From CAYJXJ01 sp964374095 (lineage in GTDB: Bacteria; Elusimicrobiota; Elusimicrobia; UBA1565; UBA9628): 39,723 nucleotides of DNA. Shown in pieces: positions 22,757 through 30,991 of the stretch. Location: the NCBI GenBank assembly GCA_964374095.1, contig CAYJXJ010000017.1, positions 1 to 39,723 on the forward strand. The letters are read 5' to 3'. A program made the position numbers and the translations under genes. Position 1 is the first letter of the stretch; the number at the start of each line of letters is the position of its first letter. The notes under the pieces were generated by a model, which saw nothing but the letters and a program-made list of their open reading frames with translations, was not told the origin of the DNA and made no database searches.

Positions 22757-23343
22757 CTACCATCCTACTCCTGTTAGCCTCCGCCGCCATGGCCCAGGAC
22801 CCCCTTCCGGCCGCCACTCCCGAGGCGGTGGACAAGAACTTCAAGGACATCTACTTCGAGGCCCGCAATGCCGACATGCGGGACGGCGGGGAGATTGCCG
22901 GTAACCTCATCACATCCAGCGGGACGACACTATACGGTCCTACGACGTTCTACCAGACGGTGAACCTAAGTAGTCCCGTTGCGGTCGGCTATTCCGCGCC
23001 TTCGACTCCGACGGCGAACACCATCTACGCCGACCTCCTCGTCAAGGGATGGGCGCACTTCACCGGCACGGGGACGGTGACGTTGCAGGCGGGGGTCAAC
23101 ATCAGCAGCATCACCGACATAGGCACGGGCGAATACATGGTCAATTTTGCCCGCGACTTCGCCGACACATTCTATGTCGCGAGCTGCTACTGCATCACGG
23201 GACCAACGCAGCTTGTTTGTGGAGTCCCCTCCGGCGGGGGATCGGTAATCCATAGACACTCCTTTCGCGTTACGACGTTGACGACAACTGGGGCTCAAAC
23301 AGACTGTGAGCGCGTAATGGTGATGTTTATAGGAGTCCAATGA
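22753..23343 (+). CDS. Exported fibre-like protein, 196 aa
   Basis: ATG overlaps the previous stop. MTTILLLLASAAMAQD is a short signal peptide with a textbook AMA-QD cleavage but no basic residue ahead of the core. After it, TPEAVDKNFKDIYFEARNAD looks like the N-terminal helix of small fibre proteins, then a beta-rich shaft and a C-terminal domain (YMVNFARDFADTFYVASCYC) of the type closing many phage fibres. Four cysteines lie in the C-terminal domain. It is the fifth fibre-like or tail gene here with a leader. Confidence 0.7.
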   Translation: MTTILLLLASAAMAQDPLPAATPEAVDKNFKDIYFEARNADMRDGGEIAGNLITSSGTTLYGPTTFYQTVNLSSPVAVGYSAPSTPTANTIYADLLVKGWAHFTGTGTVTLQAGVNISSITDIGTGEYMVNFARDFADTFYVASCYCITGPTQLVCGVPSGGGSVIHRHSFRVTTLTTTGAQTDCERVMVMFIGVQ

Positions 23344-23639
23344 GCCTACGAGAGGACTTCAACAGATTCACACAGGACTACAACAAATTCATCCAGGATT
23401 CCCGGGAGTTCCAGGGCAAGGCTATGGCCTCCTTAGACAACCTGGAGAAGTACGTCGGCGCGGTGAGCGAGAAAGCCAACGTCATCCGGGAGGTCATCGA
23501 CTCCCACAAGGACGACCCCAAGGCCCACGGCGCCGAGATCGGCCGGGCTACGATACGCGACATCTTCATGATCATCGGCTCGATTATGGGCGCGGCCGCG
23601 TTGGTCCTGGCGATCTGGAGGGCGGCTCACGGTGGTTGA
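23340..23639 (+). CDS. Holin-like protein (XhlA type)
   Basis: 99 residues: an acidic coiled-coil N-terminus (DFNRFTQDYNKFIQD onward), then a single C-terminal transmembrane segment (IFMIIGSIMGAAALVLAIW) and a short basic end. This is the plan of haemolysin XhlA-like membrane proteins that accompany endolysins. It overlaps the endolysin gene by 8 bases. Likely to time membrane permeabilisation. Confidence 0.75.
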   Translation: MSLREDFNRFTQDYNKFIQDSREFQGKAMASLDNLEKYVGAVSEKANVIREVIDSHKDDPKAHGAEIGRATIRDIFMIIGSIMGAAALVLAIWRAAHGG

Positions 23640-24114
23640 CCGAACCTCCGGCCTCTGGCCCTACTTCGCGGAGAAGCTGCTTAAGCTCAAGGAGAAGGCG
23701 GCCGAGAGCGGGTTGTTGGTGGGGGTCCATTCCGGCTACCGGAGCTATGACGAGCAGGAGCGCCTCTATGCCCTGGGGCGCACGGTCAAGAATCTGGACG
23801 GCGTGGACAAGGATCATCCTCTTGGAAGCAAGGTTACCAAGGCCAGAGGCGGGGAGTCTTGGCATGGATGGGGCGTGGCCGCGGACGTAGTATTCCTGGT
23901 TCAAGGCTCTTGGTCCTGGGACGCCAAGCTGCCGTGGGGAAGGCTCGGTCAGATGGGCCTTGACCTGGGCCTTGAGTGGGGCGGGATTTGGAAGTTCAAA
24001 GACCTGCCGCACTTTCAACTTACCGGCGGCCTCAAGATTGTTCAGGCCCAGGAACTTCACCACCCGCCGGCGGTCTGGGAGGAGATCGCCCGCAGGCTGG
24101 CGACCGCGGCATGA
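23632..24114 (+). CDS. M15-family L,D-endopeptidase endolysin
   Basis: GTG start within the holin-like gene. 160 residues with the M15 zinc site: SGYRSYDEQ (residues 34-42), SWHGWGVAADVV (His and Asp of HxxxxxxAAD) and the later LPHFQL, where His completes the site. It should cut the peptide part of peptidoglycan between L-Ala and D-Glu, as in L-alanyl-D-glutamate peptidase endolysins. There is no signal peptide, so release depends on a holin. Confidence 0.88.
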   Translation: MVDRTSGLWPYFAEKLLKLKEKAAESGLLVGVHSGYRSYDEQERLYALGRTVKNLDGVDKDHPLGSKVTKARGGESWHGWGVAADVVFLVQGSWSWDAKLPWGRLGQMGLDLGLEWGGIWKFKDLPHFQLTGGLKIVQAQELHHPPAVWEEIARRLATAA

Positions 24115-24278
24115 GCTGGCTACCGGCATGGCTGAGGCTCAAACGTCCCGGGGTGTCCTGGGCGTGGAGGCTCAACCTGGGCGATGGGTCGTATGAACGT
24201 TGCCCGCGCTGCCGGGTCTATCGCAAGAGCCACGACGGAGAGGACCATAAGTTTGTGGAAAAGGAGGACAAGAAATGA
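24111..24278 (+). CDS. Small zinc-knuckle protein, 55 aa
   Basis: ATG at 24111 overlaps the endolysin stop. A tryptophan-rich amphipathic N-terminus (MSWLPAWLRLKRPG) may touch membrane; CPRC and a following HDGEDH supply possible metal ligands. It lies in the lysis block and is ATGA-coupled to the next gene. Function unknown. Confidence 0.65.
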   Translation: MSWLPAWLRLKRPGVSWAWRLNLGDGSYERCPRCRVYRKSHDGEDHKFVEKEDKK

Positions 24279-24493
24279 ATCCGATTGAGGGCGCAAGGGA
24301 GTGGTTATGGGGCATCGCTGCCCGCAAGGTGATGAAGAGGATAGCGCAATTTATAATTGTGCTGGCGGCGCGCTGGGGAGTCCAGAAGTACGGCCTTGAC
24401 ATCAACGAGGACGCGCTTGCTATCGGTCTTTACGGAGGCCTAGAGACTCTGAGGAATTGGCTCAAGGTGAAGAAGGGACTGGACTGGTTATAA
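24275..24493 (+). CDS. Small membrane protein, second holin candidate
   Basis: 72 residues: an N-terminal helix with a basic patch (RKVMKR), a hydrophobic IAQFIIVLAARW segment, a NEDALAIGLYGGLETL second helix and a basic C-terminus. The TLRNWLKVK ending is one I associate with small phage lysis-region proteins. One or two membrane helices are plausible. The stop lies in a tandem 15-bp repeat. Confidence 0.62.
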   Translation: MNPIEGAREWLWGIAARKVMKRIAQFIIVLAARWGVQKYGLDINEDALAIGLYGGLETLRNWLKVKKGLDWL

Positions 24494-24624
24494 CAATACT
24501 GGTTATAACAATCGGTCTTGTCATATCGCCGTCACCGCAGGCAGAGGGTACGACAATCCCCAGATGCAGACGCCATGCGCCTGCACCTAGAGTGCTGTGC
24601 CAGGGTGGTGGTTATGCGGCTTGA
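24457..24624 (+). CDS. Possible overlapping membrane or spanin-like peptide, 55 aa
   Basis: A frame opening at TTG 24457, inside the small membrane protein gene but shifted, reads GLVITILVITIGLVIS followed by a Pro/Arg/Cys-rich tail. The hydrophobic core would span the membrane once or act as a signal. The 15-bp tandem repeat here adds exactly five codons, LVITI, in this frame. Nested membrane genes (spanins) are common after endolysins in phages of Gram-negative bacteria. The start is weak and no lipobox is present, so this is a candidate only. Confidence 0.3.
   Translation: MAQGEEGTGLVITILVITIGLVISPSPQAEGTTIPRCRRHAPAPRVLCQGGGYAA
24483..24512. repeat. Perfect 15-bp tandem duplication
   Basis: ACTGGTTATAACAAT occurs twice without spacing. 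It contains the stop of the small membrane protein gene and the palindrome GTTATAAC in each copy. The duplication is in frame for the overlapping hydrophobic reading frame. Confidence 0.9.
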
Positions 24625-24703
24625 ACGTATGCGTGGCGAGACACCGTTCGAGAGGGCCGAGCTCGACTGGTGGCAGAAGGGTCTGAATAAGCGGCGGGTC
24701 TAG
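24575..24703 (+). CDS. Small basic protein at the end of the late convoy
   Basis: The 42-residue reading MRLHLECCARVVVMRLERM, then RGETPFERAELDWWQKGLNKRRV, looks coding; an alternative TTG start at 24518 adds 19 residues overlapping another frame. No ribosome site is evident. Its stop overlaps the stop of the convergent primase-helicase gene by 4 bases. Function unknown. Confidence 0.45.
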   Translation: MRLHLECCARVVVMRLERMRGETPFERAELDWWQKGLNKRRV

Positions 24704-26880
24704 CCGGTCAGCATGTCCGGTCTAACCCATATCCTGCGGCGGACGTTGCCTTCCTTCACCAATTGACGCTTCCAGCCACTACGGCGCATTATGTCGCCTA
24801 GGCGGTGCTGCACCATCATGTCGAGGTTGGCTATGGGTATTTTTAATCCCTCTGCCAGTTCGGAAACGGTGACCTGTGTGCGCTCCTCTAGCATCTCATG
24901 CACACGCGACTCCCACTCATCGGTGCGGCGCCTGGACTCCTGTTCATCTGCGGCGAGTTCAGACGGGACCTCGTGCCAAGTCTCACCTACCTTAAACCTC
25001 CATGCCGCCTCTGCAAACAACTGCTCGCGGTCGGCCGCGATGGATGCCACGTCTATGCGCCCGCACCTTATCGGCCAGAACCGCCGACCTCCCGTGTTGT
25101 CGGTGAGGTAGCACTCGTCATTGGTAGTCCCCACAAAGACGCACCGCCGCGGGAAGTCCTGAGCGCTCCGACCGTATGGGGGGCGGTAGCGGTCCATGGT
25201 GCAGGTCACGACTTGCTTGATGCGGGTAGTCTCCGACCTGCGGAAGCTGTCAAGCTCGGCTATCTCTACGATGATCCGACCTTGAAGGGCGAGAAAGAAG
25301 TCCTTTTCCGTGACGCTGGCGTGGGCCTCGGCGTACCACTGGCCGCCAATAATGCGTAGCGACAGCGACTTGAAGATTCCCTGCGGTCCCTCAAGGATGA
25401 CCATGTTGTCGAGTTGGCACCCTGGGGAGTAGACCCTGGCCGCCATGCCGATCCAAAAATTACGGCTCACTGAGTAGGAATACTGGTTGTCGTCGGCTCC
25501 CATGTAGCCAGAGAAGTAGTGGGCGCACCGCTCGTGACCATCCCACTTGAGGGAGTCCATCCAGTCTCGCGGCTCGTTGCGCTTGATCTTGTGGGCCGCG
25601 GCGAGGATTGCCTTTGATACGGTTTCATCACCTATCCGCCTGACGCCAAGATTGCGTTGTAGGTGCAGGGTGAGGTTGATGTTGTCCACATCCGTCCATT
25701 CTCGAGGCTTTTCGGACTGCCAACTGGTGAGGAGGCGTTGGTGGAACTCGTCGAACCATACCAACTCTTTGAGGTCGGGGCATCCGTCCAGGATTCTCAC
25801 AACATTGTCGATGTTGGGGATAGGCGTTTGGCTCGCGCTGAGGGCCACGCCAATGCGCTCCCATGTGGCGAGCAGGCTCGATGACGCCGGCGGGTCATGA
25901 TCGGCTCCGTCCAGGTGGATTTGAACCTGTGCCGAGGCGACGGCTGCGGCTGCGGATTGGTACAGACGAGCCCTTGGCTTGGCCCAGGCAACCAGGCGGG
26001 GCCAGTCCCATCCATCGGCTACGGCGTCGGCTACGTCCCACCCGTTGCGCTGGCCCCCAACGTCAAGGACCTTGACCTCTTGGCAGACGCTCATTAGAGA
26101 GGCGGCCATGGCCTCAGAAGCGGCGACTCCGGCAGCGTCGGCGTCCGGCCATATCAGCACCTTCCGACCATGAAGCGGCGTCCAGTCCACCGACCTCGTG
26201 GACGCGGCTCCGTTGGGCCATGTGACGGAGACATAGCGTTCCCCCACAATGGACCTCGCCGCATCTGCCGACTTCTCACCTTCAACAAGTAGGACAGGGC
26301 TACGCGGTGACTTGGAGAGGAGGTCAAGTCCGTAGAGCGGTCGAGGAACCCGCCAAGCCTTTTGAACCCAGGATTGAGAGTCGGAGTCCCATGACCATGG
26401 TAGGAAGTGCTTACGCGATCCGGAGTCGTACCTGGCGACGTGGAACAGAACCTCACCACCTGCGCCACGGTACGTCCAAGATGCCGTCGGGTTTCCCCAC
26501 CCGTGGGCCTGCATGTCGGGCGGAGGGGCGTCTGCTGGGGGCGGGCACAAATTGAGGGCCTTGGATGGCGGCACCGCAATTGGCGCTGACGTGCTAGGCG
26601 AGACCGAATCCAGCTCCCTTGCGGCCTCGATCTGGGAGATGCGCTTGATGGCTGCGTAAAGGGCTACCAAGTCCCCGCCCTTGTCCTGCGTGGCGAAGTC
26701 TGACCACCGGCCGGTTTGTAGGTTCACGCCTAGGGAATCACCAGGACCGCCTTGGAGGGAGCCGCAATGGTACTCCTTGCCTATGATCTTACCCCCCGGC
26801 AGCCAAGCGTGAACTAGGTCGGGACCGCGGGCCAGCAGCGATGCGGCCAGGCTATGAAAATCAATCTTTCTTGTCGCCAC
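24700..26880 (-). CDS. Toprim / VirE-type primase-helicase
   Basis: GTG 26880 is preferred (GGGAGG three bases upstream) because the sequence after it, TRKIDFHSLAASLL, matches how such proteins begin; an ATG at 26913 is possible. The N-terminal part is a zinc-poor primase-like region ending in Toprim strands: LLVEGEKSADAA near residue 197-208 and WPDADAAG near 243. The C-terminal half is a VirE/VapE P-loop ATPase with EGPQGIFKSLSLR; the usual second glycine of GxxxxGKS is Phe here. An HxxD-rich C-terminal winged-helix segment follows. It is the last gene of the leftward convoy and the likely replication initiator-helicase. Confidence 0.85.
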   Translation of the reverse strand: MATRKIDFHSLAASLLARGPDLVHAWLPGGKIIGKEYHCGSLQGGPGDSLGVNLQTGRWSDFATQDKGGDLVALYAAIKRISQIEAARELDSVSPSTSAPIAVPPSKALNLCPPPADAPPPDMQAHGWGNPTASWTYRGAGGEVLFHVARYDSGSRKHFLPWSWDSDSQSWVQKAWRVPRPLYGLDLLSKSPRSPVLLVEGEKSADAARSIVGERYVSVTWPNGAASTRSVDWTPLHGRKVLIWPDADAAGVAASEAMAASLMSVCQEVKVLDVGGQRNGWDVADAVADGWDWPRLVAWAKPRARLYQSAAAAVASAQVQIHLDGADHDPPASSSLLATWERIGVALSASQTPIPNIDNVVRILDGCPDLKELVWFDEFHQRLLTSWQSEKPREWTDVDNINLTLHLQRNLGVRRIGDETVSKAILAAAHKIKRNEPRDWMDSLKWDGHERCAHYFSGYMGADDNQYSYSVSRNFWIGMAARVYSPGCQLDNMVILEGPQGIFKSLSLRIIGGQWYAEAHASVTEKDFFLALQGRIIVEIAELDSFRRSETTRIKQVVTCTMDRYRPPYGRSAQDFPRRCVFVGTTNDECYLTDNTGGRRFWPIRCGRIDVASIAADREQLFAEAAWRFKVGETWHEVPSELAADEQESRRRTDEWESRVHEMLEERTQVTVSELAEGLKIPIANLDMMVQHRLGDIMRRSGWKRQLVKEGNVRRRIWVRPDMLTG

Positions 26881-27223
26881 GCGCCTCCCGGACGCCGGCC
26901 TGTGCCATCTCAACCGACCTGGCTACCATGGCTATCCCGGACTGCATCTGGACGGCGCTTAGAAATTGCTGCTGCTCATGGGTCAGGCGACCGGCTGGCG
27001 TCTTGACCTCGATGGCGGTGAACACCGGCAGGGTTGAGCCCACATGGCGGTTATTAATGCGAACCGGTGTCCAACCGATAAGGTCGGATGACCCGACGCA
27101 CAGACCGTAATAGATGTACCGCCCGCGCTCGTCCTTGAGACAACCGACGTTGTTACGAAACAGGCGAACTCCATCCTTGGCGAGTTCGATTTGGATGCGC
27201 TTGAGGATTTCGGATTCGATCAC
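26861..27223 (-). CDS. VRR-NUC domain nuclease
   Basis: 120 residues matching a stand-alone phage VRR-NUC: an N-terminal helix, LFRNNVG, YGLCVGSSDLIGW (Asp of the PD motif), AIEVKTPAG (the E-x-K) and a QQQFLSAVQMQSGIAMVARS C-terminal helix-strand. Such nucleases of the PD-(D/E)XK fold process recombination or replication intermediates. It is ATGA-coupled to the gene before it and overlaps the start of the primase-helicase. Confidence 0.88.
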   Translation of the reverse strand: MIESEILKRIQIELAKDGVRLFRNNVGCLKDERGRYIYYGLCVGSSDLIGWTPVRINNRHVGSTLPVFTAIEVKTPAGRLTHEQQQFLSAVQMQSGIAMVARSVEMAQAGVREARGDKKD

Positions 27224-27390
27224 TTCGCCACCCGCATTTCAGACCGCATGCGACCATGTGAAATGGTCTCCTCTGACGGAACCCCCGCGCACATCCCGAC
27301 ATGGGGCCGCAGGAGTAGGCAAGTCAACAGGCGACCTTCGGGAGATTTGAACTCGGCGCCGCACTGGTACTTCGTTATGACACACTTCAT
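27220..27390 (-). CDS. Small Cys/His protein, 56 aa
   Basis: ATG 27390 behind GGAGG is preferred over a longer frame from 27447 that runs into the helicase gene. CVITKYQC, CLLLRPHVGMC provide possible zinc ligands. It is coupled by ATGA overlaps to the helicase before it and to the nuclease after it, so it may be an accessory of either. No family recognised. Confidence 0.68.
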   Translation of the reverse strand: MKCVITKYQCGAEFKSPEGRLLTCLLLRPHVGMCAGVPSEETISHGRMRSEMRVAK

Positions 27391-28775
27391 TTCTGTCCTC
27401 CGTTCAATTTCCGAGCCTGCCTCGCCTGAAAAACATGGTGCGCCCAACGGTGCGGGAACTTGTACCCGCGTGACTTCCCCAGGGCCACAAGTTGGGCCAT
27501 GCTCACCGCCTGCCCTTGCTCCTGACGCCTTTCCTTTTGGGCCGCAACCAGATCAAGTTCGGACAACTCCCCCTCGCGGTGCTCGATCTCCCTAGGCATG
27601 ACCTCGAAAGTCCACCCGCAGTAGGTGCAAACTGTACCCCCGGAAGGTTGGGCCGCGAAGCACTTGGGGCAGACCCTCACGCTCAAGCCGCCTCCGCCGT
27701 CGCCCTTGTCGCTGTACCGGCCGTCCAGTGACCATCCGTGCTCTTGATCTGGGAGTCCATGGCGCATACAGTTCCCGGCGTGGTCCAGGATCAGGGCATG
27801 GGACTTTCCAGGCCAGGGACGCAGGGCTCGCCCGGACTGCTGTAGCCAGAGGGCCTTGGATTGAGTTGGCCGGAGCATGACAGCTACCTCGATGGCCGGC
27901 AGGTCGAAACCCTCAGAGATCAGGTCGCATGTCGCCAGGCCGGACAGCTTGCCCTCCCGGAACTCACGCACCAAGGACCGGCGCAGCTCTCTATCCATTG
28001 TACCATCCAGGCAGGACCAGTTGTACCCGAATAAACGGAACTGGTCGGCTACATGGCGGGCGTGCTCGATACTGACGCAGAACGCAACCGCCTGCTTGCC
28101 GTCGGCGTGGCGCTGGTACTCGCGCACTGCATCCCCGGTAATGGAGGGCTTGTCGGAGGCGGCGGCCAACTCACCGCGGGCGAAGTCGCCGCCCCTGACG
28201 TGGACCCCGTTGAGGTCGATGCTGGAAGGGGCGAAGATGCGGTATGGGGCAAGGGCGCCAAGGGAGACGAGCTCCTTGACGGTTGGCCCGATAATGAGGT
28301 CGTCGAATACCTCACCTAATGGCTCCCCAGATAGGCGCTCGGGCGTGGCGGTCACGCCAAGGCGCCAAGCCCGCGGGAAGCGTTCCGTAAGAGCCAGCCA
28401 GGAACCTGCGACGGCGTGGTGGGCCTCGTCGATGATGATGATATCCGGAGGGGTGATGCGATCAAGCCTGCGGGCCACGGTGAGCACCGAACCAACCTGG
28501 ACCGGTAGGCGGCAGTCGTATGGTTTGCTGGCGGCTATGAAACTGTGGCGAACTCCAAAGCACTCAAGGGTGCCGCTGATCTGCTCAAGCAACTCGTCCC
28601 GGTGAGCGAGTATGAGAACTTGCTTGCCCTTCGCTGACGCCCGGCCGGCAAAGAAACTGAACAGCACCGTCTTACCAGATCCGCATGGAGCCACAAGCAA
28701 TACCGCCCGCTTGCCTCTCTGGAAGGCGAGGCGGGTACGGTCAACCAGCGTCGTTTGGTAGCTCCTGAGTTCCAT
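27387..28775 (-). CDS. DEAH-box SF2 helicase with zinc ribbon
   Basis: 462 residues. Walker A APCGSGKT (29-36), DEAH at 116-119, the LGVTATPER motif III, and motif VI LQQSGRALRPWPGK near 305-318 define an SF2 helicase of the phage Ssl2/UvsW-like group. A CPKC and CTYC pair around 365-385 forms a C-terminal zinc ribbon, and a basic tail follows. It could remodel replication forks or recombination intermediates with the RecT and YqaJ proteins encoded next to it. The ATG has no ribosome site upstream but a perfect hairpin. Confidence 0.92.
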   Translation of the reverse strand: MELRSYQTTLVDRTRLAFQRGKRAVLLVAPCGSGKTVLFSFFAGRASAKGKQVLILAHRDELLEQISGTLECFGVRHSFIAASKPYDCRLPVQVGSVLTVARRLDRITPPDIIIIDEAHHAVAGSWLALTERFPRAWRLGVTATPERLSGEPLGEVFDDLIIGPTVKELVSLGALAPYRIFAPSSIDLNGVHVRGGDFARGELAAASDKPSITGDAVREYQRHADGKQAVAFCVSIEHARHVADQFRLFGYNWSCLDGTMDRELRRSLVREFREGKLSGLATCDLISEGFDLPAIEVAVMLRPTQSKALWLQQSGRALRPWPGKSHALILDHAGNCMRHGLPDQEHGWSLDGRYSDKGDGGGGLSVRVCPKCFAAQPSGGTVCTYCGWTFEVMPREIEHREGELSELDLVAAQKERRQEQGQAVSMAQLVALGKSRGYKFPHRWAHHVFQARQARKLNGGQK

Positions 28776-28784
28776 AGGAATAGC

Positions 28785-28820
28785 GGGCCAGCCGGCTCGG
28801 GGTAGTGAACCGGCTGGCCC
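28785..28820 (-). other. Perfect 11-bp hairpin between recT and the helicase
   Basis: GGGCCAGCCGG (28785-28795) pairs with CCGGCTGGCCC (28810-28820) around a 14-nt loop. No T-run follows on the minus strand. It is one of few breaks in the coupled gene chain and lies 10 bases ahead of a start codon lacking a ribosome site, so it may control helicase translation or attenuate transcription. Confidence 0.7.
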
Positions 28821-28836
28821 TAATCTGTCCGCTCAG

Positions 28837-29703
28837 TTAGATAGGCGGTTCCTCTCCTGCGAACTTTGCGTCTTGGATGGCGGGGTCGGCGGGCTTGGAT
28901 GCCGCAGGCTTGTCCTTGGTACTAGCCTTGAGGTGTTCAGGCTCGCCAGCCGCCTCCTCCACGATGCGGGAGACTCTGGACTTGGGGGCCTCGGTGGGTT
29001 CCTTGGCCGTGTCAACGTCGTACATGTCGTCGTTGCGGCGCAACACTTCGTCTAGGTCGGAGCTTGACGGTATGCGGTACTTCGCCAAACGCTTGATGGC
29101 CGTCTTGCGCCGCATCTCGTCTTTGAACGGCCCCTTCCACGGGCCTGCTTGGGCGCGGGCCATGGCCTCGATGGACGCCATCTGTTCTTCGTCCACTTCC
29201 TCAAGGAAGAACGCGCCGTCCTTCGTGATGGCATAGGCATACGTCAGCGACGGTTCGCCGCGGTCCTTGCGGGCTTTCTTGTGCTTGAAGTGAGGCCCCT
29301 TCTCGTCAACCCACGACTCGTACTCGTCGTTTTCGTAGACCACCTGGGAATCAATGGTGGCGATCTCCCCCGAGTTGCGGGCCTTCTTGCACACGCCAAA
29401 CACCATGGGCATGTACTGGACTCGGCCCTTGAACTGAACCAGGGCGGCCTCGCGACCGTCAGGCACCAGTCCGTCCTGCGCCGACTTCATGCTGGCCGCA
29501 TAGAGAGACTGCCGGTCGCAGTTGAGCAGGTCGGAATTGAGTTGCAGTGCCGTCACTACGACCCGGATGAATTTCTGCGGCTTGATGTGAGACGGCAGGA
29601 CCATGGCGAACTGCGCCTCCATCCTGGTCAGGTCGGAACGGACGGACTCAAGCGGCGTCAACGCTCGCGTCGGTGGGACTGTGCTTCCTGCTTGCTTGCT
29701 CAT
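28837..29703 (-). CDS. recT: RecT-family single-strand annealing protein
   Basis: 288 residues. The RecT core is visible: FIRVVVTALQLNSDLLNCDRQSLYAASMKSAQDGLVPDGREAALV (the LL..C...S...A...GL.PDG.EA pattern) and VQYMPMVFGVCKKARNSGEI, ending with basic helices RKTAIKRLAKY. The Pro/Ala/Lys-rich C-terminal ~60 residues are disordered, as is usual. It anneals complementary single strands made by the YqaJ exonuclease encoded just before it in the operon, to which it is ATGA-coupled. Confidence 0.93.
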   Translation of the reverse strand: MSKQAGSTVPPTRALTPLESVRSDLTRMEAQFAMVLPSHIKPQKFIRVVVTALQLNSDLLNCDRQSLYAASMKSAQDGLVPDGREAALVQFKGRVQYMPMVFGVCKKARNSGEIATIDSQVVYENDEYESWVDEKGPHFKHKKARKDRGEPSLTYAYAITKDGAFFLEEVDEEQMASIEAMARAQAGPWKGPFKDEMRRKTAIKRLAKYRIPSSSDLDEVLRRNDDMYDVDTAKEPTEAPKSRVSRIVEEAAGEPEHLKASTKDKPAASKPADPAIQDAKFAGEEPPI

Positions 29704-30689
29704 GCGGCCTCCTTGGGTTCGGGTTTATTGGACTCAGGCTTGTTTGACTTCTTAAAGAATATGCGGAAGTCACGATAGGGCTCCCGGTCATACTCGACAT
29801 GCGCCGGGCCGACCATGCCCGCGCTGATGCTGAAACCGGAGCCGGTGATCTTCTCAGCGTCGCCGATGGCGATGAGGAGCTGTGCCTTGATGGCATCCTG
29901 ACCGTCTTTGGCCATCTTGGCGGCGCGTCCCAGGGCGGAATACTCTTGGGCCAGCAGGGCGACCTCCTCGCTCCCGGACATATCGCGCACCTTGCCAGGC
30001 TCGGCGTAACCGTAGAGGCTGGCGATGAACCCCGCGTCCTTCTCGAAGTTGGGGGCAGGCGGCGCGTTAGCCTCCACGCTGGCCCAGAACTTGGCGACCT
30101 TGCTGCGGATTGCGGTGATGATCTTCTCGTCGCGGGGCCTGAGAAGCAGGATGACCTTATTCCCGCCGACTAGGGCGCCGATGTAGGCGTAGGACAGCCC
30201 AGACACCGCGAGTTGGTGCTGGACTTGTATCTCGATGTGAGGCGGGGCCTCAACGGTGTCTCCTGAGTCAATCCAGCCGTCGCGGTAGGCTAGGGCGTCT
30301 ACGTTCTTTACTTCTAGGAGGCCGTCCGTGTGTGTGTCTATTTCGCTTCGGCCATCCAATATCCGGAAATCAAAGCTCGCCCCCATCCTCTCTTTTTCCA
30401 GTCTGACATATTCCTCCATGGGCCGTATGGCCCACGCTTGGTCATGGGCGATACCGTTAGCAATGGCAGCCTGCAACCGCGTCCCCCACTTCGTGCGCTC
30501 GTTGGGTTCAAGGCCGACGACCTCAGCCGACTTCTTGCGGTGCCACAGCTCGAACTCGGTCATGTAAGGCGAGCAGCCGAACAGGGCCGCCGACTCGGTG
30601 CTCGTCACGTCTTGAGCCCGTAGGTTCAGCCACTCAGCCTTATTCTTCGGAAGGATTGAGACTATGGGACCTCCTTGTATTGTGTTCAT
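29700..30689 (-). CDS. YqaJ-family viral exonuclease
   Basis: ATG 30689 behind AAGGAGG, giving 329 residues; the frame upstream to 30803 is not used. YqaJ signatures: EWLNLRAQDVTSTESAALFG, then SPYMTEFELWHRK, GTRLQAAIANGIA, LLEVKNVD (E-x-K catalytic strand) and IQVQHQLAVSG. It makes 5'-3' resection products for RecT. The C-terminus carries a short SNKPE repeat (KSNKPESNKPEPKEAA). Coupled to RecT by overlap. Confidence 0.93.
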   Translation of the reverse strand: MNTIQGGPIVSILPKNKAEWLNLRAQDVTSTESAALFGCSPYMTEFELWHRKKSAEVVGLEPNERTKWGTRLQAAIANGIAHDQAWAIRPMEEYVRLEKERMGASFDFRILDGRSEIDTHTDGLLEVKNVDALAYRDGWIDSGDTVEAPPHIEIQVQHQLAVSGLSYAYIGALVGGNKVILLLRPRDEKIITAIRSKVAKFWASVEANAPPAPNFEKDAGFIASLYGYAEPGKVRDMSGSEEVALLAQEYSALGRAAKMAKDGQDAIKAQLLIAIGDAEKITGSGFSISAGMVGPAHVEYDREPYRDFRIFFKKSNKPESNKPEPKEAA

Positions 30690-30810
30690 CGCGCCTCCTT
30701 GGCTTGCGAATCTCGTAGTCGCAGCTAACGCAGTAAGTCGTCCCGGCCACGGTCGTAAGCCGCCTGCTGTGGCATCGCTGGCAACGCTCCTCTTGGATTC
30801 CATCAGACAT
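30640..30810 (-). CDS. Zinc-ribbon microprotein, 56 aa
   Basis: ATG 30810 behind GGGGAGGT. CQRC and CVSC, about 18 residues apart, form a zinc ribbon at residues 9-29; a basic, Arg/His-rich tail overlaps the start of the YqaJ gene by 50 bases in another frame. Overlap with the preceding gene is 8 bases. A nucleic-acid-binding role is possible. Confidence 0.72.
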   Translation of the reverse strand: MSDGIQEERCQRCHSRRLTTVAGTTYCVSCDYEIRKPRRRDEHNTRRSHSLNPSEE

Positions 30811-30991
30811 TACCAAACCTCCCCGGGCAAAACGGCCGCGCCCGCTGCCGGGAATAGACGCGCCGGCACCGCGGGCACATCGAGAGCATTGAGTTGGGCA
30901 CCGGCAAGCCTTGGCAGGTGGTCTGCACCTTGGGCCAGAGGCGGATAATGGCAAGGCAGGTGATGAGCAGGGCGAGGGCGTAGTAGATCAT
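30803..30991 (-). CDS. Membrane-anchored zinc-knuckle protein, 62 aa
   Basis: ATG 30991 overlaps the previous stop. MIYYALALLITCLAIIRLW is a single membrane segment; the soluble part has CPRC and FCPG motifs and basic residues. Possibly a membrane-tethered early accessory protein; unknown role. Confidence 0.65.
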   Translation of the reverse strand: MIYYALALLITCLAIIRLWPKVQTTCQGLPVPNSMLSMCPRCRRVYSRQRARPFCPGRFGNV

